64,000 bases of DNA. It comes from Tilletiopsis washingtonensis (taxonomy: Eukaryota; Basidiomycota; Exobasidiomycetes; Entylomatales). The DNA lies in the NCBI RefSeq assembly GCF_003144115.1, contig NW_020312022.1, positions 186,001 to 250,000 on the forward strand, read 5' to 3'. Below are positions 33,377 through 45,011 of this stretch, one piece after another. Below the pieces are notes generated by a model. It made no database searches, was not told the origin of the DNA, and was given only the letters and a program-made list of their open reading frames with translations. The position numbers and the translations under genes were made by a program. Positions within the stretch are counted from its first letter, which is position 1. Each line of letters starts with the position of its first letter.

Positions 33377-36300
33377 ATGTCTACCTCGTCGCCTCGACGG
33401 GCCCCGGCGATTCCTGCCAACGTGGCGCCGATGCCGTTGCAGCCTCGTTCCACGCCCAACCACATCGTGCCACCGCGCACCGCCGCATCCTCCGGCAAGG
33501 GCGCCATGGCGCCTCCGTCGGGCTCGCACCGCGTGCCCGCGCCGTCTGCCGGCAGCAGCAGCAGCCGTCCGGCCAAGAGCGCCGCTGAGCAGGCTACTTC
33601 CGGCCGCTCGCGGCATGCGCAGCCGCGCGAGCGCACGGGTGAGGCTCGTGCCACTGGCCGCCTGGCGACGGAGAAGAAGCGCGAGCACAAGGACCCGCCG
33701 AGCATCGGCCCCTGGAAGCTGGAGCAGCTCATCGGCCAGGGCGCAAGTGGTGAGTGGCGGCGAAGGCGCGACGTCAAGCGCATGACTGATTGCGGCACTC
33801 GCAGGTCGCGTTCGTCTCGCCACGCACACGCAGACGGGCAAGCAGGCAGCCGTCAAGATTGTGCCGAAGCAGGCCATCCTCTCGTCGCGTCTGTCGCTGC
33901 GCGACGCCGGCGCCAAGCAGGACAAGATGACGCTGGGCATTGAGCGCGAGATTGTCATCATGAAGCTCATCGAGCACCCGAACCTGCTCGGTCTGTGGGA
34001 TGTGTACGAGACGAGCAAGGAGCTGTGAGTGTGGCAGGTGTGTCGTGTGATGCTGCTGGTGCTGACGGCGCACGCACAGGTACCTCATCATGGAGTACGT
34101 GGCGGGCGGCGAGCTGTTCGACCACCTCGTGTCCAAGGGCCGGCTGGAGCCGCACGAGGCGCGCTCGTACTTCCGCCAGATCATCTGGGGCATGGACTAC
34201 TGCCACTCGTACAACATCTGCCACCGCGACCTCAAGCCCGAGAACCTGCTGCTCGACGCGACGAAGAAGATTGTCAAGGTGGCCGACTTCGGCATGGCGG
34301 CGCTGCAGCCGGCCGAGAAGATGCTCGAGACGAGCTGCGGCAGCCCGCACTACGCCTCGCCCGAGATCGTCAGCGGCAAGAAGTACGAGGGCAGCATGAG
34401 CGACATCTGGTCGTGCGGCATCATCCTCTTCGCGCTGCTCTGCGGTCGTCTGCCCTTCGACGACCCCAACATCCAGAACCTGCTGGCCAAGGTCAAGAAG
34501 GGCCACTTCGAGATGCCCAACTGGCTGCAGCCGCAGGCGCAGGATCTCATCTGGAGCATGCTCGAGATCGAGCCGACGAAGCGCCTGCGCATGGACCAGA
34601 TCATGAAGCACCCCTGGTTCACCGACAACGGCCGTCTGAGCAGCGCCAACCCCGTCAAGCCCAACATCCACAAGCTTGGCAGCGACCAGTTCCCCGTCGA
34701 GGACCTCGACACGGACCTGCTCGGCAACCTCAAGACGCTGTGGCCCGAGCTGAGCGAGGCGCAGCTCACCGAGCAGCTCAAGAGCACGGGCGGTAACTGG
34801 CACAAGACGTTCTACTCGCTCCTCGCCAATCATCGCGACAACCATCTCGGCGACGACGAGGACGACGACGACGTCGAGGCGCTCACGCAGGCGCAGGCGT
34901 CGACTGCACCCGCAGGTGGCAACAGCCTGGGCCTCGCACTCGGCATCCCGGCACAGAGCGACCGGGAGCGCGAGAAGGAGCGCGAGCGAGAGAAGGAGCG
35001 CGAGCGCGTCCAGCGCCAGCTGCGCGAGCAGGAGAAGCGCGTGCAGGCGCGTCGCTCGTCGGACAATGCCTCGAACGCCTCGAGCTCGCGCTCGTCTTCG
35101 GTGAAGAAGGAGGCGGCGGCGGCTCCCCAGCTGGTTGCACACCGTCCGGCACCTCATTCGCCTGGCAAGAACGTGGCAGCGGCTGTCGCCGCCCGCACCC
35201 AGGCCGAGGCACTCGCGCGGCAGGAGGCTGCGGCAGCGTACCGCAACTCGCCGGCTCGCAGCCGAGGTGCCTCGATCGACGCACCTCGTTCCCCAGCTGG
35301 TGGCGCGTACCACGCAGCGCCCGTCGGTGGTCGCTCTCCCGGCCGGCAGTCGCTCGACCAGCCGCGGCCAAGCTACCTCGCCGCTGCACCGCCGTCGCCG
35401 TCTACGGTGCGCAAGCCGCTGCCGTCGCCTCAGCTCGCCGGCGACGACCTGTTCGCAACGCCCGAAACGCAGCGTACACCGGTCGGCCCATCGCTCCAGC
35501 GACGCACCACTTCGCCGACGCAGCGCCCTGCCGCATCGCCGCGCGCTGTGATCGCCGATGCCTTCGACAGCACGCCGTCTCGCAACACGCGAAGCGGACG
35601 TGCGTCCGACACCACGCCTCGCGCACAGAACGTCCGCGCCTCATCTCGCTCAGGCTCGCCAGAGCGCGGCAGCGGGCGCCCTGCCAGCGCACATGGCAGC
35701 AGTGGAGCACCGTCCATTGCTGTGCCTCAGGTCGGCGATGCGACGGTGCAGCGGTTCTTCCAGGAGATCGCCGACGAGCTCGCAAACATCCGCGCCACGG
35801 GCGAGAACCCCGAGGCGCTGCAGCTCAAGTTCGATCGCCTCAAGGAGGTCGCAGTTGCCAGCTCAGTGCCGGTCCCGAATACGCCAGTGCTGGCCAGCCG
35901 CCCGCCGTCGCGCGGCAGCTCGCGGCCAGGCTCGCGTGCAGGCTCTCGACCGGCCTCCGTGCTCAGCGGCACGTACGGCGCGCGCCCGGACAACCGCCAG
36001 GACATGCAGTTCGAGGATGCCGACGAGGACAGCGACGATGACCTGCAGAGTGTGCGCAGCGGCACCGCCTCGGAGTCGTCTCGCGGCTACCCATACACGC
36101 CGACCTCGCCCATCCCGCCTCCGCTGGCGAGCCCCAGCGGTACTACCGCCCCGCTGGCCGTGGCCGACAAGGACTACCGGTCCGGCCGCCCGACGCTGCT
36201 GCGCGGCGTCACGAGCCCTCGTCCGGCCAGTGTCTTCAGCACGGCAACGACGAGCAGCACTACTTCTGCGCCCACTTCGAGCGGCACTGGCACGCTCGGT

Positions 36301-37146
36301 CGCCGACGCAGTCTCCTCGGCCGCCGCAAGGCCGCCGTGTCGGAGCAGGCACCTGCCGAGTCGGGTCGCACCTCGCTGGCCTACGAGCGCCTGCAGGATG
36401 CTGGAGCTGCTCGCTCGGCAGCTGGCACCTCTGCTCCGCTCGCAGCCTTCGCAGCCTCTCGCGGGCCCAACGCGACCAACTCGCCGACACGCCTGCAGCA
36501 GAAGAACCCGGGCCTCGGCCTGGACATCTCGCACGGCGCGCCGCAGCACGGCAGCAGCATCGCCGCACCCTCGATCCGCAGCCCGGTGCCGAGCAACACG
36601 TCGGCACCGTCGACGCCGCGCGAGGGCGCCAGCCCCAAGCAGAGCTGGTTCTCCGGTCTCTTCAACTGGAAGGTCGAGAAGCACGTCCTGCTCTCCGTCG
36701 AGAACTTCTCTGCCACGCACGCCGAGGTGAAGCGCCTGCTGCTCAGCTCCGGCGCGCGCGTCTTCGTCGAGGACGCCGAGCACATGGGCGTGCTCAAGTG
36801 CTCCCTCGCCGAGGTCCGCGACGGCAGCGGCGCCAAGCCGGTGCGCTTCAGAGTCGAGTTCGCGATCCTGCCGATGAGCAGCAGCAGTGCAGCAGCGTCG
36901 CCGGCGCTCGACACGACGCGCCTCAGTGCGCCGTCGCCGGCACTGAGCAGCTACTCGGGCCGCAGCACGCCGAGCGACGGCGGCGTCTACGCCACGAGCT
37001 GCACCATCATACACGAGAAGGGTGCGCCCGCCGCCTTCCGCCGCACATACGAGGAGCTGCGCCGCAACTGGACCCTCGGCGGCGGCGCCGGCGGCATGTC
37101 GGTGCCGTCGAGCCCGGCCGCTGTCGGCCTCGGCATCGCTCGCTAG
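33377..37146 (+). CDS. NIM1/GIN4-family serine/threonine kinase
   Basis: Exons 33377-33749, 33805-34024 and 34080-37146 join to 1,219 aa. A kinase domain starts near residue 115 and shows IGQGASGRVRL, the lysine in [26 protein letters not shown] and the activation segment [15 protein letters not shown]-like stretch ([16 protein letters not shown]) follows, then a long disordered Ser/Arg-rich middle with an Arg/Glu coiled coil. At the C-terminus, [17 protein letters not shown] onwards resembles a KA1-like membrane-binding fold. This layout is that of the Nim1/Gin4/Hsl1/BRSK group, which regulates septins, bud morphology and the Wee1-dependent G2/M switch. The group assignment is firm; which orthologue it is remains open. 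Confidence 0.9.
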
Positions 37147-37322
37147 ATTTTCCCTCCCCTTCCCAGCGCGCTGCCGCTCCCTTCCCACGCTCCTTTCTCT
37201 CGTCTCATTGTCACACTGCACGCATTGCCCCAGCACCACCGTCTCGCCACGCACCTCTGCCTGGCAGTCTCGCTCGCTTACTGCCTCATTGTCTAATTTA
37301 TCCCTGATAGCAACTTGCCCAC

Positions 37323-39325
37323 TCAGCCCTTGATGGCAGCCTTCAGCACGCTCTCCATCTGTTACGGAGCGGATCAGCTGGAGCGAGGGGAGCCGCCGCG
37401 GCGCGCTGCTCACCTCGTCGATGTCGTCCGTCTGGACGCGCGTGATCGAGCACTTGAGCGCCTGTTCGATGCCCGTCATGTGCCGCCACGACTGCTGGTC
37501 GTGCACGAAGTTGATCGAGATGCCCTTGCGCCCGAAGCGGCCCGTGCGGCCGATGCGGTGCAGGTACGTCTCGGCATCCGGCTCGCCGGACTGCGTGAGC
37601 GGCATGTCGTAGTTGATCACCATCGTGACCTGCATGATGTCGATGCCGCGGGCGATGACATTGGTGCTGATCAGGACTGCGGCGGCATGGCGTCAGCAAG
37701 AAGTCACCGGCAAGTGGTCGCACACGCCTCACCCTTGCTCTTGCCGTCGCGGAACGCATCGATGGTCCGGTCGCGGTCCGCCGTCTCAAGCTTGCCGTGC
37801 AGCGAGTCGACCTTGTGGCCCTCGGACGTCATGCGCTGTGCTATCCGGTCGGCCGTCTCGCGTTTCTGTGCGCAAGCGCTGCGTCAGTAGCTGGTCTGCA
37901 GGGCTGTGCACCCTTACGCACTGCGCAGAAGATGATGCTCTGCCCGATCGTCAGCAGGTTGTAGAGCTCGACGAGGATGTCGTACTTGTGGTCCTCGTTC
38001 TTGCAGTCCATGTAGAACTGCTTGATGAGGTCGACGCTGAGCTCCTCCTGCTTGAGCCGGATCTCGTTGGCCGAGGGCGCCAGACGGCCGGCAAACTCGC
38101 GCACAACGTCGGGGAACGTCGCGCTGAAGAGGACGAGCTGGCAGGACTTGGGCATCGTGCTGGTGGGCTGGCGTCAGAGGCGCGGTCGTGCGAGCACAGC
38201 AGGCTGCTTACTTCTTCACGCGGATGCTCTGCTCGCCGAGGCTCTGCTGGTCGAGCATGTTGTCGGCCTCGTCCAGCACAAAGACCTTGACCGCGCTCGT
38301 GTCGATGCTGCGGTTCTTGATCAGGTCGAACGTCTTGCCCGGCGTGCCGACGACGACGTGCGCCGTCACTTTCTCGCCGCGCTTGATGCCATCGGGGATG
38401 GCGTACGCCGTCTTGACGGGCGTGTACTTGCCCATTTCGTGGACGACATCCATGATCTGCCGTGCCAGCTCGCGCGATGCTAGAGGGCAGGACAGGGCGC
38501 TCAGCTTCGTGGTCGCAAGGCGAGCGCAGCGTGCTGCTCACGTGCGAGCGCAACAGCCTGCGTCTTCGGCACGCTGAAGTCCACGCGCGACAGCATCGTC
38601 AGCACGAAGGCTGCCGTCTTGCCGGTGCCAGACTGCGACTGTCCGATCATGTTGCGTGGCCTGTACAGTAGCTTGTCAGAGCTAGAAGGTGGAGCGCACG
38701 TGCGGCGCAGCCCCTTGGCCAGCGCCCACCACTCACGGGTTCTGCAGCAGCAACGGCAAGGCACGCTCTTGGATCTTCGAAGGCTTCTGGTACTTCATGG
38801 CGTAGATGCCCTTGAGCAGCTCGGGCGCCAGGCCGAGGTCCTCAAAGGACTTGATGCTGTACAGCGGCGACGTCGGATCCGCCTGCTGGTCTGCCAGCGT
38901 GACCTGAAAGAGGCAGGGCATTAGTTGTATTCACGCGCAAGCACGCGGCCGGCACGCACCGTCACATCGTACGACGACTCCCGCAGCGAAGACGCTGCCG
39001 AGCGAGCAAGTCAGCTTGCCATGAATGTATGAGCAAGGCTTTTCCAGAGCTCACAGTTCTCCTCCTCTGCTGGTGCTGCTGGCGCAGCTGCCGCCGGCGC
39101 TGCCTCCTTCTTCGCCTCAGGCGCGTCTGTTCCGGCAGGCTTGGCCTCGTCTGGCTTCTTGGCATCGGCCGCGGCGGCAGGCGCAGCGCTCGAGGCAGCT
39201 GGCGCGTCTGCCGCCGGCTTGTCTGCCGCTGTGTCTGCCGGCTTGGCGCCCTCTGCGGCCTTGCCCATCAGGGTGTTGATGCGCGACGTGATGGCATCGA
39301 GGCCGGCATCCGGCTTGTCGCTCAT
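37323..39325 (-). CDS. DBP5: DEAD-box RNA helicase DBP5
   Basis: Nine exons on the minus strand: 39325-39055, 38994-38960, 38903-38737, 38660-38542, 38479-38212, 38159-37922, 37865-37733, 37676-37414 and 37358-37323, giving 509 aa. After an Ala/Lys-rich N-terminus come the Q-motif region ([12 protein letters not shown]), Walker A SQSGTGKT (168-173), PSRELA, GTPGKT, DEAD (267-270), SATFP, ARGID and [11 protein letters not shown], in the order of Dbp5/DDX19. Dbp5 remodels mRNPs at the cytoplasmic face of the nuclear pore, activated by Gle1 and inositol hexakisphosphate. Two exons are very short (35 and 36 nt). The start codon is 483 bp from that of the divergent DGAT2 gene. Confidence 0.96.
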
Positions 39326-39808
39326 GCTGGGCGGCGGAGCGGCGCTGCTGGCCTTGCGGTGAGAGGCTGTCGGGGGTGAATTCGGGAGATCACTGCTGTG
39401 CTAGTGATGAGAGAAGGCGGAGCAGTGGGAGCACAAGCGTCTGAGAAGGTGGTGGAGGAGAGGCAAGAAGCGCAGCCGCCGGCACGGTGCAGCAGCGGGG
39501 CGCGCTGCATCACGTGCTGCCGCTGCTCCCACGCCCACCTTCCCAGGTACGCCCGTGGACCGTGCGCCGCTAAGCGTGACTACAAGAGGGTGAAAGGGCC
39601 CGGCATCGGGCAAGCACCTCGCCTGTCAAAGCAAGGCGCAGGCGGCAGCTGGACACGTTGGGCTGCCCTTCCTCCTCCACTCCCATCCGCATCCCCGTCC
39701 ACCAGCTCCTCGCTGTCGAGCGCTCCCCGCTCCGTCGCATCCTCACGTCCGCCGTGCCGATCGCTGAGCCGCAGAGCCACCCGGCTGGCCGTGCCTGCCC
39801 TGCCCGCC
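39326..39808. other. Divergent promoter of DBP5 and DGAT2
   Basis: About 480 bp between two divergent starts. The plus-strand frame is open across it, so a longer DGAT2 N-terminus cannot be fully excluded, but the ATG at 39809 has a good context (cccgccATGc). Confidence 0.5.
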
Positions 39809-41633
39809 ATGCCGGCGCCCGCGTCCGAGACGGCCGGCACCCGCCTCGCCGCCTCGTCCGACGCGGCGCCGCCCACCACGCCCGGCGGCAGCATCGGCAC
39901 GCCGGCGTCGGCCTTCCTGCCGCGGCCCACCGACATCCGGTGCGTGGCACGCGGTGGCTGCCAGTGCGGCTGAGCTGACTTTGAGCGGGACCGCAGCTTC
40001 GCGCCCATCAATGTGCCGCGCCATCGCCGCCTGCAGACGATGGCCGTGCTCTTCTGGGGCCTGCTGCTGCCGCTCATGCTGGCGCTCTTCTTCCTGCTCC
40101 TGTGAGGCCATCGCGCGAGGCGATTGCTGCGAGGGTGCTCGTGCTCACGTCCCTCTCTTGCCCAGCTCCATTCCGCCGCTCTGGCCGTTCATCATCGCGT
40201 ACCTGATCTGGATTGCGCGGGATCGCGCACCGGAGAACGGCGGCCGCAGGATCGAGGCTGTGCGCCGCCTGGCCGTCTGGCGCCGCTTCGCAGAGTACTA
40301 TCCGGTTAGCCTGATCAAGGTGAGTTGCGCGAGATACACGAGATGATGAGAGGACGACACGCGCCATGGTGCTCGCTGGGACCTCATGCTGGCCGACCGC
40401 CTCTGTCGCTTCGTGCGTGGAGCTCACGCCGCACAACGCTTGCAGTCCGCCGATCTGCCGCCAGACAAGAGCTATGTCTTTGGGTGAGCATTGCTTGCCA
40501 GCTGCGAAGAAGCCATGCTGATGTTGCTTCCCTCACAGCTGTGGGTCGTCCTTGTGTTGAGCGTGTGCAGAGCGGAGCTGATTGTCCTGCCTGTTCGCTG
40601 CGCTGCTCCCCCAGACGTGAGTCTTATTGTGCCTTGACTTATGATCAAGTGCTGATGCCTTTCGCAGCACCCGCACGGCGTGATCGGCATGGGCGCCGTG
40701 GCCAACTTCGCGACATGCGCGACCGAGTTCCCGAGCTCCTTCCCCGGTCTCACGCCGCACCTGCTCACTCTGTCAAGCAACTTCAACATTCCGCTCTACC
40801 GCGACGTGATCCTCGCGCTCGGCATCTGCAGCGTCAGCAGGCGCAGCTGCGAGGCCATCTTGAAGAAGGGTCCGGGCAGCGCGCTGACGATCGTCGTTGG
40901 CGGCGCGGCCGAGTCTCTCAATGCGCACCCGGGCACGGCTGATTGTGAGTTCACTCGCCCTTTGCGCCGCGAACGAGGCTGACGCCGGGCACAGTGACGC
41001 TGCGAAGAAGGCTGGGCTTCATCAAGATCGCCATCCGCAACGGGTCAGTACAGTGCGCCTGATGCACGTCGACCCCACTCACGCTCGGCCTCGACGTACG
41101 CAGCGCCGACCTTGTGCCCGTCTTCTCCTTCGGTGAGAACGACATCTACATGCAGCTCGCGAATGCACCGGGCACACGGCTGCACTCGTTCCAGAAGCAC
41201 TTCCAGAAGCTGTTTGGCTTCACGCTGCCCGTCTTCCACGGCCGAGGTGCGTCGGACCAAGGATCATGCCTCTGGCAAATGCTCACGTCTGCCACGCACA
41301 GGCGTCTTCAACTACTCGTTCGGCCTCTTGCCGTATCGTCACCCCATTGTGTCCGTCGGTGCGTCTGCTCCTCCAGCCTTCTGCAGCCGCCGCCGCTGAC
41401 CGCTCCTGATCCATCTGCAGTGGGCCGCCCGATCAGCGTCACACGCAACGCGAACCCGAGCAAGCAGGAGCTCGAGCACTACCAGCGTCTCTACATCGAG
41501 GAGCTGCACCGGATCTGGGACACCTGGAAGGTGCGTGGAGCCCGCGACCGGGGACGTTGCGGTACTGACGCGACGTTCCGCACAGGACGCATATGCGGCG
41601 AATCGCAGCAAGGAGCTGACGATTGTCGACTGA
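39809..41633 (+). CDS. DGA1: Diacylglycerol acyltransferase type 2 (DGAT2)
   Basis: Best model: 39809-39939, 39997-40101, 40166-40319, 40446-40483, 40539-40540, 40615-40616, 40668-40944, 40995-41043, 41104-41246, 41302-41358, 41421-41530 and 41586-41633, giving 371 aa. DGAT2 makes triacylglycerol from diacylglycerol and acyl-CoA at the ER and lipid droplets. The sequence shows a hydrophobic hairpin (VLFWGLLLPLMLALFFLLL region), DLPPDKSYVFGY, the HPHG active-site motif, and later GPGSALTIVVGGAAES, SFGEND and LPYRHPIVSV. To code for the Gly-Tyr that precedes HPHG, the model needs two consecutive 2-nt exons, ct and ac, each flanked by good splice signals. No other combination gives the family sequence in frame. 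Confidence 0.93.
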
Positions 41634-42274
41634 GCCGCGAGCGCTGGGATCTGGCTTGCCAGCACTGAGCTTTGTGCGACGGCCTGCCCCGCTCGAGATG
41701 TGTCACGCAAGGTGTGCCTGAATGTGGATGAGAATGGCCTTCGCAGCGGTGAGGCGTGGCTTCGGCCCAGCGCAGCAGGTCGACACGAAGCTGCAAGCGG
41801 CCTCGTTGCCTGCTCAGCAGCACCACCTCCCTCTGCGTCGCACAGCGCAGAGCTGGCGCAGCATCTATTGGCCGTCGCCGCGGTGCCGCCTGGTGGGCCG
41901 CCGGCGTCTCGGGATGCGCCGCTCGCGGCCTTCGGTCCGCCGCGCGGCCGCGGTCCGCCTCGCAGGGGAGCGGAGGAGTCGCGCGCTGCTGCTGCCCCGC
42001 ACCGAGTTGCCCTATGCAGCAAGCCACGGCAAAGTCTGAGTGCCCTTGGCGTGCGTGCGCGTGCCGGACAGCTGCCCTGCTTGATTGCCGCTCTCCGCTT
42101 CCCTCAGCTCCTCCATCTCCCAGCTGCACGCCCGCACATCCACCTAGCAGTCCGGTGCCGGCGAGCGGCTGTTCAGCCTACGCACCTCGACGCGCCGCCT
42201 CGTCCGCGCCCACGCTCTGACTCCACGCCTCTGCGCTCTGCCTTTGCCGCGCATTGAACGCCGCGCTGCCCGCC
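41634..42274. other. Intergenic, promoter side of the ERT1-type gene
   Basis: No supported coding frame. It holds the end of the DGAT2 transcript and the leader of the next gene. Confidence 0.5.
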
Positions 42275-44743
42275 ATGTCTGGCGCGTCTGCCTCGACGTC
42301 GGCGTCGGGCGCGACCTCCTCGCCCGCCACGTCTGCCTCCACGCACACGCCCAGCGCTGCCGCATCATCCTCGGCAGCGCAGGCGCGTCCAGTCAAGCGG
42401 CCAGCCTCGCCCTCCGCCTCGCCGGCGTCGAGCAGCGCCGCGGCGTCGTCGTCGCGCGGCGCAGACGAGAAGAGCAAGGCGCGCCGCCGCCGCAAGGTCA
42501 CCACTGCATGCATCTACTGCCGCCGCAGCCACATGACATGCGAGGAGGCAAGACCCTGCTCCCGCTGGTGAGTTGGCCTGCGCGCGTCCTGGGCGACGTG
42601 TCCTGACGCGTCTCTTGCTTGCCGCGGTGCAGCATCAAGCGTGACATTGGCCATCTCTGCCACGACGAGTCGACGCTGCCGTCTAGCTCGCATTCAGACA
42701 CGCCCAAGGGCTTGGCTGCCGCACCTGCCGCGCCTGCAGCATCACCGCCGCGCCCACAGCCTGCCTCTACGTCCGCGGCACCTGCTGCTGCGCCATTGAG
42801 CAGCAACGCAGGCGGCACATTTGGCTCGCCTCCGCGGCAATGGGCGCAGCCGAGCTCAGCACCGCCGCCGGCCTCTGCTGCGCCGGGTCAGACCTGGAAC
42901 TGGGCGCCGGCGCTCGGCGGTGCCAGCTTTCTTGGCTTGGGCGGCGGCGCCAACGGCCGGTTCGATAGCTTTGGCGGCGGCGGCGGTGATGCGGCAGGCG
43001 GCTTGGAGTTCAGCATCCTCAGGTGAGCTTGCCTGCGCGTCTTGAGCTGCCGCAGGGATGCTGACGCACTGTGTCGCATGCCCCGCCAGCGAGTTCCTCG
43101 AGTCGCTCGACGGGCCTCTGCTGCCCTCTTCGGCTGAGCCGACGAGCGGAGCACCTGCACTCACGCCGCACTCGATGTGGAGCACCGATGCGCAGACGAA
43201 CGGCGAGAGCGGGCGCAGCGGCGAGAGTTCGGCGCTGGCTGCGACGGGTCAACAGGCAGCGCGGCTCTTCGACGCTGCCCTGGGCAACTCGGCTGCTGGT
43301 GCAGGGAGCAGCACGCAGGCAGCGCCGGCCGACTCTGAGGCTGGTCGTACCGGCGTCGTCTCGGCCACGCCTGCCGCCGCGCCCGGCGCCTACGGCCCAG
43401 CGCTGCGCCACTTCTCGACATCGACCAAGGCCGAGAAATTCTTTCTCACTGCAGCGGACCAGAATGACGGCACGCGTGACGAGCGTCTCGCAAAGGTCAT
43501 TCAGGCCAAGTATGACGCGGGCCTCTTGCGGCCCTACAACCCTGTCAATGGGTGCGTGCTGCGCTGAGGAGCGGCGATGGACGAGGCTGACTTGAGCTTG
43601 CGCCAGATATGCAAGACTCAATCGCTGGATGGAGCAAAAGTGAGTGCTCATGTAGACACCTTGTGCTGCAGCTCGAGAGCCAGAGCTGACGCGCCATTGC
43701 TAGTGTGTCTCAAGCTTCGCGTCGGCGCATTCTGAAGTCGCTGTCTGTCTTCCGGCCTGCCTTCCGAGTGCGTATGGCCCATCCACAGCGCTGTGCTCGC
43801 CTGACACACTCTCCGCTGCTCAGGCAGTGGCACAGTCCCTCACGAACATCGACTTGATCTTCATCGAGGAGGCGTTCGAGCGCTTGCTGCTCGACTACGA
43901 CCGCGTCTTCAGCACGCAAGGCATCCCGGCATGTCTGTGGCGCCGCACGGGAGAGATCTACAAGGGCAATCGCGAGTTCGCCGAGCTTGTTGGCGTCGGC
44001 ATCGAACAGCTGCGCGAGGGCAGACTGTGCATCTACGAGCTCATGGAGGAGGAGAGTGCCGTGAACTACTGGGAGGTGAGTTGGCCCCTATTCGACTGGC
44101 ACAGGCGCGCACGCTCGCTAGACAGCCAGTCTGACCCTGCTCACTCGGCACCACGCGCCAGAAATACGGCGCCGTCTCCTTCGACGCAGGACAGAAGGCC
44201 GTCTTGACATCCTGCGTGCTCAAGGTCCGGAGCAGCAGCAGTGCTGCCACCAATGCGGCTTTGCGCGCCGCTGCGCGCGGCGCTGTCGTTGGCGATAGCG
44301 TTGCGTCCGGCGGCGGTGGTGCCACGGCGGCGGCAGTCGCTGCACAGCTGCCGTGGAGTCGCAACGGCAGCATCAGCACGTCCGGGTACAACACACCCGC
44401 TGTCGCTGCTGCTGCCACCGCTGCTGGAGCTGCTGCACCCAGCAATGGCGCCAGCAAGCGCGGCGTGCCGCTTTCCAGCGAGATGCGCGACGCCGCCGCC
44501 GCCGCCATGGCCGGCGCCGCGGGCTCGGCGAGCCCGCCGCTGGCGGCCGCTCGCACCGCGACTGCGCCTCTCAGCGGTGCCGAGACACCAGCCGCTCGTG
44601 CTGGAGCTGGCGCGGTTGACGACGACGAGGAAGGCGTGCGCCGCATCACCTGCTGCTTCTCGTTCACGATCCGCCGCGACGCATGGAACATACCCACCCT
44701 CGTCGCCGGCAACTTCATCCCGATCACGCGCGCCGGCGCCTGA
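42275..44743 (+). CDS. ERT1: Zn2Cys6-PAS transcription factor of the ERT1/AcuK/RDS2 family
   Basis: Exons 42275-42567, 42633-43022, 43090-43551, 43607-43639, 43704-43767, 43824-44075 and 44162-44743 give 691 aa. The zinc cluster is at Cys79, 82, 89, 95, 98 and 107, within TACIYCRRSHMTC and CIKRDIGHLCHDE, the signature of the ERT1/AcuK/RDS2 subfamily. A Ser/Ala/Gly-rich stretch follows, then the conserved YNPVNGYARLNRWM and LTNIDLIFIEEAFER segments and a PAS-like region (IPACLWRRTGEIYKGNREF). The end has a low-complexity insert and ITCCFSFTIRRDAWNIP. These regulators activate gluconeogenic and respiratory genes when non-fermentable carbon is used. One exon is only 33 nt. Confidence 0.93.
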
Positions 44744-45011
44744 CGGCCGCGACGACGGCCAACGTTCGCCTTCACTGCCAGCATCACTCGCTTCTCACTG
44801 CGATCGCGACTTACTTCCTTCCACTGCGGAGCGCTTCCGTCACTACTCCAGGACCTCGACAGCCTTCAGCCTATGTGCCTGTACTCTACTCCACGTCACG
44901 CAACGCATCGCATCAACTGCAGCTGCGGCATGGCGCAGGCGCCTGCCGCATGACTGGCCCAGTTGACAGAGAGGTGAGGTAAGGGGTATCACCATGAGGA
45001 GATGAGGGTAT

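Noticed and set aside
35863-37322. DBP5 frame reading on past 37323 to 35863
   Set aside because: It is antisense to the kinase gene; the final DBP5 exon 37358-37323 gives the normal family C-terminus and stop.
40621-40627. A single 7-nt exon (tcttatt) in DGAT2 in place of two 2-nt exons
   Set aside because: It would give Gly-Leu-Ile before HPHG in place of the conserved Gly-Tyr, and its splice sites are weaker.
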